This document shows, piece after piece, positions 44,377 to 55,764 of a stretch of DNA of 64,000 nt (position 1 is its first letter; every line of letters starts with the position of its first letter). The DNA is from Smallanthus sonchifolius. Lineage: Eukaryota > Streptophyta > Magnoliopsida > Asterales > Asteraceae. Made by a program: the position numbers and the translations under genes. The notes below the pieces were generated by a model that did not search any database, was not told the origin of the DNA, and was given only the letters and a program-made list of their open reading frames with translations. The DNA lies in the NCBI GenBank assembly GCA_023525975.1, contig CM042034.1:4843501-4907500 (forward strand), in the 5' to 3' direction.

Positions 44377-45550
44377 TTACGAAATTACCCTTCTAGGCTT
44401 GGAACGGAGGAGCACCGGCGAGATCCTGTATAGATCTTCGTCTACGGCCTTGGTTTTAACGTGCCTTCTTGGTTGTGGCGGGGTTGCTACACTGACAGGA
44501 CTAGGTGGCTCCTTTGCGTCACAGTCGTAATTGCAGTCGTATTCATAGTCACATACCACCCATGTGTCTTTTTTCTCTTCTTTCACATGCGGGTACCCAG
44601 CTTTCCGCTGTTGTACCATAAAGTACAAGTCAAACTTTACCATTCAAAAAAAGTAAAAACCAACACTTTTTCCAAGTTTATGTACAATCTTTAATGCACA
44701 GTTTACTAACAAACTAAGCAAAATTAAACCATGAATTAATTACACAAATAATATCTATAATTTTTGGAAACTAACTGGTACGGTTTCTAAGAGTTTAGAC
44801 CAACATGTTTGAGGTGTATGTTTTCACTTTTTAATAAGTTTGGGTACTTTTTGTTAACTTTTCTATTAATTTGTGATAAAATGATCAAAATACCTTTTTA
44901 CTTTGAAACCTTAGTACACAAACATTCTAATTTCAGTAAAAAAAAGTATTTTAGTCATTTTATCGAAACTTAACAAAACACTTAAGCTCGTTCCAAAATT
45001 TAAAGCAGAAACATGTTACTTTAAACCCTTAACACCATAACCTGTACTTTTGGCTTCGCAAAAAAAGAGTATCCGTGTAATTAACTCTTTTAAACATAAG
45101 TTAAACCATAATTAAATGAAAATAACGCATTAAATAATAAAAATTAAATTAAAGTTTGTTCAATACCTTTAGCCTTTTTAATAAAGTACTATGATAAAAT
45201 TAATTATAAAAATTAGAAGACACGTGGAATTACCGTCCGACGAGGAACAACGATCATCGCCGGAGTGACGACATTGTTATCGTACAAATCGCCGGTGACG
45301 TACAGATCCCGGTCTTCAGAATAGCTGTACCGGAGCAATCCAGCTTGTCTCGCCGACTCAAAACACTGAGTGAACGGGAGATCGTCGTTGCAATCCCAGC
45401 TTCCGAACGCCGGAACGTTGTTTCTCGTGTACTCCTGTAAAACAGTAAAGCTAACACGATAAACAACAATTTTACAGAGTAACTGAAGATGTATGAAAAC
45501 AGAGTAAAAGAAGAAGATGTTACGTAGTCGAAATCGTAATCGTAATCCAT
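44377..45550 (-). CDS. RIN4/NOI-family protein (AvrRpt-cleavage domain), three exons
   Basis: Spliced reading: exon 1 45550-45524 (MDYDYDFDY), exon 2 45434-45234, exon 3 44607-44377; donors GTAAC and GTAAT, acceptors TACAG and ACAG, all phase 0; 152 residues. Exon 2 starts with EYTRNNVPAFGSWDCND and continues LPFTQCFESARQAG, the NOI domain with the VPxFGxW core that bacterial AvrRpt2 cleaves in RIN4. The rest is a Tyr/Asp- and Pro-rich tail (EYDCNYDCDAKEPPSPV) ending SKPRRVIS. Unlike RIN4 there is one NOI copy and no C-terminal Cys cluster for acylation. Family knowledge: NOI proteins are membrane-associated or cytosolic immune and trafficking adaptors; this member's role is unknown. The first exon is tiny and easily missed. 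Confidence 0.82.
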
Positions 45551-46295
45551 GTGGAAAGAAGGCTGTGATGGAGATCTCTGGTAGGAAGATGATGGTGGTG
45601 GTGTATTGAATCTAGAGGGAATGTAGATGGAGGTTAGAGGAGGCTAAAAGGGGGTTTGGTCACTTTCGTAGTATTTGAGTCTATGAAAGGGGCCTTTTAA
45701 AGGCTAATGTCATAGTGGTGACCGTGGGTTTTCTAAATCTTCCGTTTACACCCTTGAGATATCTAGATTATACAATTTGGTCCTGTACATATTTGGTTTC
45801 GTAATTTAGTTGTTTATTGGTTTCATTTAAAGCTCTACATTTTTAGTATCGAGTACAAGATTTAATATTTATAAGAACAAAATTATTCGTGTGATAGAAA
45901 TGTTTATTTTTGGCGGTGAGGGTGAAGGCGTCGCACCTCACCATATGAGGTGGTCGGTGTTGCTTTAACTCGGTGTATGTCACATCACCCCATACCATCA
46001 CATATTCTTGAACTAGGTTAAATCTCATATTTTACATGAGCTGAATAAATGCAACTTGTTATAAAACAGTATTTTTTATGAAAAATTATATGTTTGATGT
46101 TATTAGTCATCTGTGAAATAAGAAATAATTGAAAAGTTCTTATGATTTAATAAATTTTAATAAAATATTACCATATATGTTAGATATTTAATTATTTAAC
46201 ATCGTCATTATTTAATAGGAGAGAAAGGCAAAAAACACAAATCTAGATTTAATTAAAAGTCGACACGTAGCAAGTATAGTAATTCATTTATTATA
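45551..46295. other. Intergenic; promoter side of the RIN4/NOI-like gene
   Basis: Upstream region of the minus-strand gene. The open frame at 45843-46028 and the 'ggtgaggcgtcgcacctcacc'-like motif (about 45920-45945) are not assigned. Confidence 0.4.
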
Positions 46296-46296
46296 A

Positions 46297-46687
46297 AATA
46301 GGTTGAAAACCCTGTATATTATACATGGTGAATAAATGTAGTGTTATATTATAAATAGTTAGTAATAAAGATCTAATATTACATATTTTTAACATATTAC
46401 ATAATTTTTTAATACAAATTTTAGGAAACGTTATATAGTTATTTTTCAAAAATATTTTATAAAAAGAATGAAAGAAATGTTTAAATTAACAAATCTATTT
46501 TTTAATTAAAAAAGGTTTTATAAAAATCAGTATTATTTAATAGAAGAGAGAGGCGGGACACAAAAATTATATTTTTTTTATAGAAACTTCTATCATTAAA
46601 TAAGAGAGAGTGGCGGAAAAAAATATTGAGGATAAATATGTGAATGACATGTGGCACCTAAAACCTTTATTTATTAGTATGTATAGA
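46297..46687 (-). mobile_element. Helitron, decayed 3' end
   Basis: On the minus strand it starts TCTATACATACTAATAAATA (at 46687), the same 5' terminus as the Helitron at 51889-52576, followed by 'ttttaggtgccacatgtc'. Towards the 3' end a hairpin-like CCATGTATAATATACAGGG is present, but the expected CTRR terminus reads CTAT. Confidence 0.55.
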
Positions 46688-46900
46688 TTCCTCTCAAAAT
46701 TGCATAAACTACGGCGGATCTTTACCGTTGTTTGGCAAAAGTGTGACGAGATGAATGGGGGTGGTGTTGTCGCAACCTACCATGCATTCCACCTCACCTG
46801 TCACCGCAACCCAATGTCACCAAATTAATTTAGCCTTGAAAGAACGCTAATTGTTAATTGAAACCTTGAAAAAAATTTCAAAAAGAAAATAAAAATAGTT

Positions 46901-47375
46901 GGGCAAATGCTATAAAAAAATAACATACTTTCTGGTTTTTCTTACAAAAGTCGCTAACAATTTTTTTATTTAAAAAACCAACATATTCTCTCTTTTTTTC
47001 TCACAAAAATCACTTAACAATTTTTGTACATAAAAAACAACATACTTTCTTGTTTTTCTCACAAAAGTCACTCGACAACTATTTATCTTAGCAAATGAAT
47101 CGACAGAAGCAAGGCAAATGATTCATTTGCTCTTGAATCTGTCGGTCGATTTCCTTTGCTTTACTTTTGCGGATTCATTTGCTAAGATAAATAGTTGTCG
47201 ATGGACTTTTGTGAAAAAACAAGAAAGTATGTTGCTTTTTTATGTGCAAAAATTTGTTGAGTGACTTTTGTGAGAAAAAAAGATAGAGTATGTTGATTTT
47301 TTATATGTAAAAAATTGTTGAGGGACTTTTATGAGAAAAACCAGAAAGTATGTTGGTTTTTTATAGCATTTGCCC
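46901..47375. mobile_element. Near-perfect foldback MITE (475 bp)
   Basis: The ends GGGCAAATGCTAT are exact inverted repeats and the arms pair almost to the centre (about 47120-47150). Flanks AAAATAGTT (46892-46900) and AAAATAGCT (47376-47384) are a 9-bp duplication with one mismatch, as for Mutator-type MITEs. No ORF. Confidence 0.8.
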
Positions 47376-47384
47376 AAAATAGCT

Positions 47385-48144
47385 CATATAGAACCGACTA
47401 AACCCATAATTTTATGATGATATTATTATTAGGCCACTCGGGGAGAGCTTGGGGCCAATGTGGGAAAACGGGAACCCCATTCTGGGTGTTCTGGGCCGAG
47501 AAAAGTCTTAAAAAATTGATGATTAATGTTTAAAATCAATATGGAATGACTAAAGATAAGTCACATTTCAAAGACTAGGGGATGAAGTTGTCGATAGAAT
47601 AGGATTAGTATTTATCTCTTTTTTTTTGTTTAAGTTTATGTATTTGAGTAGGTTTCATTTAGTTGTAACAGGTGCTATATAAACCCTTCTCTGGTTTTCA
47701 TTTTCTCCATCTTTTTCATTGTATTTCGTTTGTTGATCTAATAAGAAAAGAGTCCCTAGTGTGTTCGAGCAAAACCGATCGGACTTGTGGTGGTGTTGTT
47801 GTGCGTTCTACGATTTCACTTGTAAAAACGTAACAGTTAACCCCCTATCAACTCCTCGATTCAGTTCTCTTATTTGTTTATTTTTTTTATATTGAGAAAT
47901 GTCATGCCAGCTTCATTATTTTGAATAATTGCTAGTGCCAGCTTAATTATTTTGAAAACTGTCATGCCATGCGAGGTTTAATATTGCATTATTCGACTAA
48001 TTATGGTGAGGGATATTGGAGCGACCAAAAGGACCGCTTAAAAAGATATAGTTGGTTCTTTTGCATCATTGATCATAGGATCCTATTATGCTACCACGTA
48101 CCCTATTACCATAAGATTTTCAACCACCATGAACATGTCAATAG
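47385..48144. other. Intergenic; possible LTR remnant
   Basis: 'gctatataaacccttctc' (about 47673) followed by pyrimidine-rich DNA and 'aatctaataagaaaagag' (about 47737) resembles an LTR promoter and R region, but no partner LTR or PBS was found. Confidence 0.3.
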
Positions 48145-48153
48145 TTCATATTG

Positions 48154-48484
48154 GAGTAAAGTACACGGATGGTCCCTGTGGTTTACCAAAATTTTGGCTT
48201 TGGTCCCTAACTTTCCAAAAGTACACGGATGGTCCAAGAGGTTTACACTTTGTAACGCATTTAGTCCCTAAACTTTGCCAAAAGTACATGTATGGTCCAT
48301 ATGGTTTGCATTATATAACGCATTTAGTCCCTTACTTGGACCTTCTAAAACTTTTAGATTTGTTGGCTGGGGACTAAATGCGTTACAAAGTGCAAACCAC
48401 ATGGACTATCGATGTACTTTTGAAAAGCTAGGGACCAAATCCAAAATTTTGATAAACCACATGGACCATCCGTGTACTTTACTC
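48154..48484. mobile_element. Mutator-type MITE with perfect 9-bp duplication
   Basis: The ends GAGTAAAGTACACGGATGG are inverted repeats over most of each arm. The flanks TTCATATTG (48145-48153, 48485-48493) are identical. Internal sub-repeats 'aaagtacacggatggtcc' recur in the left arm. 331 bp. The open frames across it are not genes. Confidence 0.88.
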
Positions 48485-48493
48485 TTCATATTG

Positions 48494-50335
48494 ACATGTT
48501 GTTGATCTGGACGCATCGTTTAGATCTATAGATGCCATTGTTGGTACGGTCTGCTGTTAATTGAGGTGTTTCTTAAATATAAGATGTTTGGATCTCAACT
48601 GTCAAAACATTAGTGTGTTTTCGAAATATTAATGTTGACAATAATATGTGTATTGAATGTAGAATTCAAACCTTGTAAAATCTGTATAACTACGGTTTCC
48701 TATAATTTCCCCCAATTGCTTCCAGATGATTTGACAATTTTTTAGCATAGTCACAGAAGCCAATGACAGATGAATTACCATATCTCAGAGTTAGAAACTG
48801 AATGTTGTGTTGTGTTTACTTAACCATAGGTACGTTCGATGCCCTTCCATGGTTGTGAGGAACTTGTAGTTCTTACACCAGATGTTCAGTTGATGTGTCC
48901 AAATTGGCATTAATACAAGCATCCATATTATCATAGTCATTTGGTTTATGAGAGCGAACATATTTGAGTAGCCCCGTAGTCGTGACCAGTTAGTGTTTTT
49001 AAATGAGATTGTTTTCGTTGTTTAGTTTTAGACTAACAAAACTTGTGATGTTTATTGTCCTGGTTGTTGATTCTCTTATGAGATAACTTAGTAAAAGAAC
49101 GAAGTGGAAGGGTGGAGAGAGTCATCTATTTGTAGAGGCAGATTGAGTCGGTTGTTGTGTTTGTAGAAAAGGGAAAAATTGGCTAGAAGGAGATATATAT
49201 ATAGCGGAATGTGTTTATCACACCTGCACTGATATCATGATAAACTCGTAAGGTTTTTAATCAAAAGATGGTTCACCCTATATTTAGGGTGTTATAAAGA
49301 TAAATATTATGCTCATTTCATAACATTTAAACTCAAAATACTGATAAACATAATACAAGGTATATATGGAAAAGCAATAAACAAATATACCAGCTAACAA
49401 AAAGCAATCTTTATAGTTTTCTTTACTTTTATAAATAATTGTATAGTTTTTATAAATAACGTATTTGTAGCTTATTATGTTTTGTAAATTAAAAGGATTT
49501 GTGACGTTTTATTTGATCCAAGATATAATCGGATTTATTAATTGAAATTAACTTAAACTCACTTACCTCCAAAGACGATGGTTAAACGAATTAATAGAAC
49601 CCTAAACCAAACATATCAGTTATGAAAACCTAAAAGCCTAAATATTGGTTTAAGGTTCGGTTTTAACCATAATATGATCCATGATCACCCTAGTTGTGTT
49701 GTTTCATAATACGATCCATGATCACCCATGCTCAACTCGACTCGCTACGAGCTAGTCTCAAACATAACCAATTATTAACTTTTTTTAAAGGCATAACCCA
49801 TTATTAACTATTAACAAATTATTCCATTTAGTTACAATTAAGTGATGTTTCATATTTTCAATTAGTAATATAATACTTTTATTAAATTAAGTATACAGGG
49901 AAAAGTAACTTAAATATCCCATTGAAAAAACTGGAAAATTGGAAGCAAATCAAATCGTGTAATAGCGAAATCTAGTTACATAACCACGTTAATGGTTGAA
50001 CCAAACTTTTCGTACGAAACTATATCCTTTTGACCTTAATAATTCATTCACTCACTTTTTTATATACATCTTAGTAGCTTCTTCATTTTTTTTATATTTA
50101 CGATAATATTATTAGAGAAGGCTATATAGACACCCGTCCCTTACTATTATACAACGGATTGCTATATGGATTGTATGAGTTGCAATTTTTTCTTATACAT
50201 GACGTATAAGTTGTGTTTTTCTCTTATACGGGTCGTATGATAGAAAACTATTCGTGTTGGAATTTATTTAATTATATGGTCTTGAGACTATTTGATAAGT
50301 TAGTTTAGTTATTAAGTTGTGATAATAAACCAATA
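48494..50335. other. Intergenic, nothing recognised
   Basis: About 1.8 kb of AT-rich DNA with no supported gene. A weak GGTTTAAGGTTCGGTTTTAACC palindrome-like string near 49648 may be from an old hAT-type repeat. Confidence 0.4.
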
Positions 50336-50339
50336 GAGT

Positions 50340-50625
50340 TGAGTTCATGAGAAAACTCCTTTTTCGTGAAAAAACTCGCGAAAACCGACCCAAACGAACT
50401 CCGATTGAACTCATTTTAGCGGCGTTAGAATCGGCTCGTCAAACTCGATCTAAAGCCCAAACCTAAACCCTAAAGATAAACCCTGAAATCTAAACCCTAA
50501 AAGCTAAACCCCACCCCAAAAACCTAACCCCCCTCACAAAAAAAACCTAAATATCGAGCCGGTTACAACGCCGCCAAAATGAGTTCATTCGGATTTCGTT
50601 TGTGTCGTTTTTTCTATAATAGGAT
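50340..50625. mobile_element. Foldback element with telomere-like centre
   Basis: The left arm ('gaaaaaactcgcgaaaaccg', 'gaactcattttagcggcg') is inverted at the right ('cgccgccaaaatgagttc', 'gtttgtgtcgttttttct'). The centre (about 50455-50555) holds degenerate plant-telomere-type repeats (CCTAAACCCTAAA variants). Confidence 0.65.
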
Positions 50626-50629
50626 ATAT

Positions 50630-51888
50630 GGATTTCAAAATCATACTTTTTATATATTTTATGGTAAATTTAATTTTTTTTCCTTTCATTTAAAACAAAA
50701 CACGTAAATGATTTTACAACTTTATATAATTCTAAATTACAAACTATAATAAATGGTAGATTCGGTTAAAACGAAATAAAACATTACCGTTGAATCTTAA
50801 ACAGTCAACTCATATAAATTCAAACGGTTCAGTCAATTTCAAAGGGAACATCCAAGTAACTAAAAACTTTTACCTTTTCTTTTAAATTAGATTGTAGAAC
50901 AAAAACCGGTGAATAATTTTAAAATTTATTGATAGGAGTTCACTACGAGGTTATCTTCTCTTACAACTGTAATTTGCGATTTTTAATAGAAAAATCATTA
51001 TTTGCTAAGTAATTTTTTACGAATTTTGATGAAAGATTGAGCGGACCTCTTGATATCTTTGTTTCGAAACCCATGACCAACATTTGTTGGTTCTTTATTA
51101 GTGGTGGGTACAAAGGCAAAGAAAGTGTCACCAATGGCAAACTATAGTGACAATGTGTGATTGATATTGACGATGGTTTGTAGGGTATGGTGGTCAATAC
51201 AAACAAAAGAAAAATAAATTTAAACCCCACAATGCTGATAAAGATTAAAGGCTCTCTTTTATAGGCATAAGAGAACTTACAATAGCAATGTACAAGTATA
51301 CATATATGAAGTACAAGTGGGTAATGCATAGTTTCTTGTGCAATGGGACTTGTACGTGTGGAAATTGTAGTGTATCTATCTTAAAGAGGAAAGAGGAAAA
51401 CTTTTAGGTGATGAAAATGAAAGAAGCAAGAGTTGAGGGGGTATTTTGCTTTATTACTTTAATGAAGGGTGGTATCAGTGAATATTCTAATTTAAAGCTA
51501 TTTAGTTATATGTCATCTATGCATATACCTACCTTTTTTTACTTTCCTATTCTTTTTAGTAACCTTTTCTCAAAGCAAAATAAAAGATGATGGTCACAGA
51601 TGTATACATACACAGGACCATGATAAAATAAAAATAACCCCTAATGTTTAGACATGTAACGAATTATATATGAAATTAAAAAGTAGTAATGTGTTGAATT
51701 ATGTATCAAGGTGTACAAATATTATCACTAGCAGCACAAACACAATAGAAATTACTGGATCATGTGATACCATATTCGATTGTTAAATGACAACTATTTA
51801 TTTTGAATAATGAAATCTTATAACTTCGAAGGATATTGTTTATGTGATTATGTTGTGTATTTGTTAATCATAAAGTGTATATTATTAA
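50630..51888. other. Intergenic, nothing recognised
   Basis: AT-rich. The minus frame at 50961-51329 and plus frame at 51408-51590 show no known domain or codon-level support. Confidence 0.4.
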
Positions 51889-52576
51889 CTAGGTTGGTTC
51901 CCGTGTATTACACGGTTAATGAAAACAAACATATATTATTCATAAGTGTCTAAATAAGAATTACTTACATAGTGAAAAAAATAAAATTACAATTACATTC
52001 ACAAAACGAAATTACATAAGGTAAATTTTTTAGATTCTAGAAAGTTGATTTTGATTAATTGTTATTTGCTTAACAAAGATAAGTTGTTAATTTTTTTTAA
52101 AAATTGTCAATTTAATTCTCTAATTATAGTAAATTTGTGAGAGTTAATTTATTGATTTTGTTATAATTTAAATAAAACAAAGTTCAAAATTTTCAAATCA
52201 AACGGTTTTTAGGTTCTAGCCAAATGATATTAAATAATTTTAGCAATTATATTTGTTAAGCATTTATTATTTGTGAGAGGTTTAAAATATTAAATTATAA
52301 TTAAACTTTAGGTGGGAAAACTATTTTACAAAAACCTTTATTTATTAGGGAGTATAGGTTAGTATTTTTCTTTAATTAGTTATATTTTGAATTCTTATTA
52401 TATATTCTTATTTAATATAATTATTATTCTTCTTTAATAATATATTTATAATATCATTATTATTTAATAAGATATAAGTGCATTTATTAGGAGAGAGAGG
52501 CGGAAAAACCAATGTAAGGAGGCATGAGAGAGTGACATGTGGCAATCCAAAACCTTTATTTATTAGTATGTATAGA
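51889..52576 (-). mobile_element. Non-autonomous Helitron, clean termini
   Basis: On the minus strand it begins TCTATACATACTAATAAATA (52576) after a host A, and ends with hairpin CCGTGTAATACACGG about 11 nt before CTAG (51892-51889), followed by host T. 688 bp, AT-rich, no ORF. Confidence 0.85.
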
Positions 52577-53204
52577 TTAATTAAAGTTTTAATTATATTT
52601 TATTCATTTCAATTATCCAATAGATAAAACAATTTTTCACGCGTTTAAGACCTAAATACAACAGCTCTATAAAAAATGTTCGAGTTCTATAACGGATATC
52701 CAGACATATATTAATATCTTTTCTATAAGTTTTATATTAATAACAAAATTTTAATATTTTAGTTTTCTATTATTAGGTTAAAGAAAATAAAATATACATA
52801 TATAGAAATATCAAATATGAGTGTGACACGTCCATACTATTTTCCTTTTTTCCTCTATAGTTATTTTTAATGTCAGACACACTAGTAGATTTTATCATTC
52901 TTTTTTGACAAAACATCATCTCTAGCACACACCACTAGCTCCTGCTATCTCTCTATAGATATACACAACAAAATCATAAATATTACAAGAAGTAAAACAT
53001 CAATTAAAATTATTTATTTATTCTTAAAAGTTAAATAATAAAAATATAATTATAAAGTATTAAATAATCAATGTCCCTAATTGATTAACTTTATTATTTT
53101 TTTTCGTTTCATCCGTAACAAGTTTGTTACATATGTCTAGATCGTAAAATTAGAGTGAATCAACATGTATATGTTTATAATATATAAATACACACAAATT
53201 TACG

Positions 53205-53237
<33 letters not shown>

Positions 53238-53850
53238 GTGTGTGTATATATCAATTTAAGAATATACATATAAACATGGTAAAAATATGATCTAAGATGG
53301 AAATGACAAGAAGAGCTTAATATAAACATGTATTGGTTTATATTTAAAGGGGTATTTTGGGTGTTAAGTTATACATGGTTTTCAATCTCTCTTTTAAAAC
53401 CTAAGCTCATAAACATAAATGACTATAGTTTATATAAATATAATGATAAAAACATATAACATGTATTATTTAATTACAAATATAAGTAATTAAACGGTAA
53501 CCATATATATACCCATAAAGTAAATAATAAACAAAGCTAAAGTAGATCTTATAAATTACTTACCATTCAAGCTCGAAGTTTAGAAACAACACATGAAATT
53601 TGTTCTTCAAAGTTAAACAAATTGATCATCTTATGACTGTATCTGATCATATATATTTTCTTAGTAATATTGTTAATAAATTACGCCTTGTAAAAAAATC
53701 CAACAACTACATATTTTAGTTTTAAGTTTTCTTTGTGGATGTTCGTTTCCATTGTGTTAAATTGTTAATTTGACGTTATATATAGATGTCAATTTTTTTT
53801 AAGCCCTATAAGTTTAAGTGTATGTTTTAAACTTTATTTGAAATTTCTTG
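52577..53850. other. Intergenic with (TA)n tract
   Basis: A TA/TG dinucleotide tract lies at about 53202-53250. No gene supported. Confidence 0.5.
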
Positions 53851-53867
53851 ATGAAATGAAGGGTCAA

Positions 53868-54012
53868 GTCTCATTTGTGACAAAAATAAACAAGGGGGTC
53901 CAAGTTGGGTCAGTGGGTTTTCTCACCTATGGTGGATTTCCTCCTGTTGGGGTGGAGATGATCGGGTGGGTCAGTGGCCCTTCAGTGATCCAAATTGCAG
54001 TTCAAAAAAAAA
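53868..54012 (+). mobile_element. 5'-truncated SINE
   Basis: Flanked by a 15-bp duplication GAAATGAAGGGTCAA (53853-53867, 54013-54027). Starts inside the box B region ('gtctcat') and shares 'aagggggwccargttgggt' and 'cagtggcccktca' with the SINE at 38601. Ends in an A-run. Confidence 0.8.
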
Positions 54013-54027
54013 GAAATGAAGGGTCAA

Positions 54028-55360
54028 TGTTGTACTATGTATTGAAATGCCAGAGATTTTGGAAGTGTCATCTCGAAAACAACTAGGCATCATGTGTATC
54101 AATGTGTTAGTTTTTGTGTATCCATGTGTTAATTGTTTTGTAGTGTATCACTGATTTATATAAAAAAAAAATGCCACTTAATCAGCCTTGATTTAAAGGA
54201 TAACATGGTTTATTGATAAAATATTTTTATTTAATAGTTATCTATTGTCACAATGTCACATCTGATTTATCCACTAACACTTACATCAGTTGAACTTTTT
54301 AAAATATGTTAAGCATATGTGTAATCGTTCCACTAAAAGGTAAAAAAACGCCTTATCATGTCACCGCAACGTCAGTTGGAGGGCAATCACGTCACGAATC
54401 ATTAAGGTATGTAATGCTTTCACTATCCACACATATATACACACACACTAACACCCAAACACACACACACACACATACTTACAATTCAAAACAAAATTAC
54501 ATAGAAACTATGTTTCTATACAAAGATTATCATCATCATTGAATGATCAAATCAACCCTTCATCAACAACAAACATAACCATCAGTAGAAAGTAGAAATT
54601 ATCTGTCATAAAGAATTTCAAAACTTCTCATTAATATAAAGTTTCCATCGTAAAAAATCACTTATAACATTAACTTTAGATAATTTTAGAGATGATGTTC
54701 CAACATATGCTTCTTGTTATAGCTTATAATTGTGTCTAGTAAAACTTTATAATATTAATTAAGTTATAGTATAATATTATAGTTGTATATATATTTTTAT
54801 TAAAGTTCATAAGTCACAAATTACACAAACCCGCACACGCATTGTATTGTAGGTCTCGTGCTTAGTGCACAAAGCCACTATGTTCCACACCTTTTATTTT
54901 CTCTTTGTTTATGATAGGTGTGTAGCTTTCAAAAGGGCTTTTTCCACATCACAAACCCAAAACGATCCTATTTTAATAATCTGAACATGTAAGCTATGCA
55001 GTAGAATGTGTACGTGTTGGCCAGGAACCTTTGCTTTAAAGCACTAGTGGAGCCTAATGTTCAACACACCAAGAGCACAATTTATGAACCTTTATATTTG
55101 TACCCCTTTTTAGAACATTTTTTATATATTGTAACTAAAACTCTTTCAATTATTAATACCAACATGATTATTCATGCTCTTGTCATGTCACTATGTAAGT
55201 TCAAATTAAAGCACATATTTTAATATATATATATATAAATTATAATTCTAAGTTATGTGAATTTTTAACAAAAAACAAATAAAAAGATATAACAGAATAA
55301 ATTGCAATTATCTAATATCTAATTTTAGCAATAATATTCATTTTCTTCATAAAAATAGAA
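54028..55360. other. Intergenic with (AC)n
   Basis: An AC-rich microsatellite lies at about 54441-54476. No gene supported; the small plus frames at 54306 and 55008 are not recognised. Confidence 0.45.
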
Positions 55361-55365
55361 CTTAG

Positions 55366-55764
55366 TTAATACTTTCTTGAATAACATGAGTGTGTCGATA
55401 TATGAAAAGTTTGAGATATATTGGGGGAAGCTTGGGTGCTTATGTCAGTTGCGTCTATTTTAGATCCACGTTTTAAGTTGCTGCAGGTTTCTTGGACTTT
55501 TGAGAGGTTGTATCCGGTTATGAGCTTAATAGTCAGGTTAAAGATGTGACAAATAAGCAATTATTAGAACTTGGCTACGCATTGAACTTGAATTATAATT
55601 TTTGTAGTTTATAAATTCTGTATTATGAGTATGCTAAATCTTTTTTTCTTTTTGTTATTTGTTTATAAAATATTAAAAAATAAATGAGCCGACTCGACGA
55701 GCTGCCTTGACCTTTTTATGAGCCGAGCCCGAGCCCACCATAGCTCGGCTCGTTTACAACCCTA
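55366..55764 (+). pseudogene. hAT transposase remnant with right terminus
   Basis: The plus strand gives IYEKFEIYWG, then after a frameshift VLMSVASILDPRFKLLQVSW and TFERLYPV, a piece of the hAT transposase core. Sequence rich in GAGCCGAGC follows and ends GTTTACAACCCTA at 55764, a hAT-style terminus. The left end is missing. Confidence 0.7.

Noticed and set aside
48069..48505. Overlapping frames rich in 'YTDGP' or 'VHGWS' repeats
   Set aside because: Products of the inverted arms of the Mutator-type MITE.
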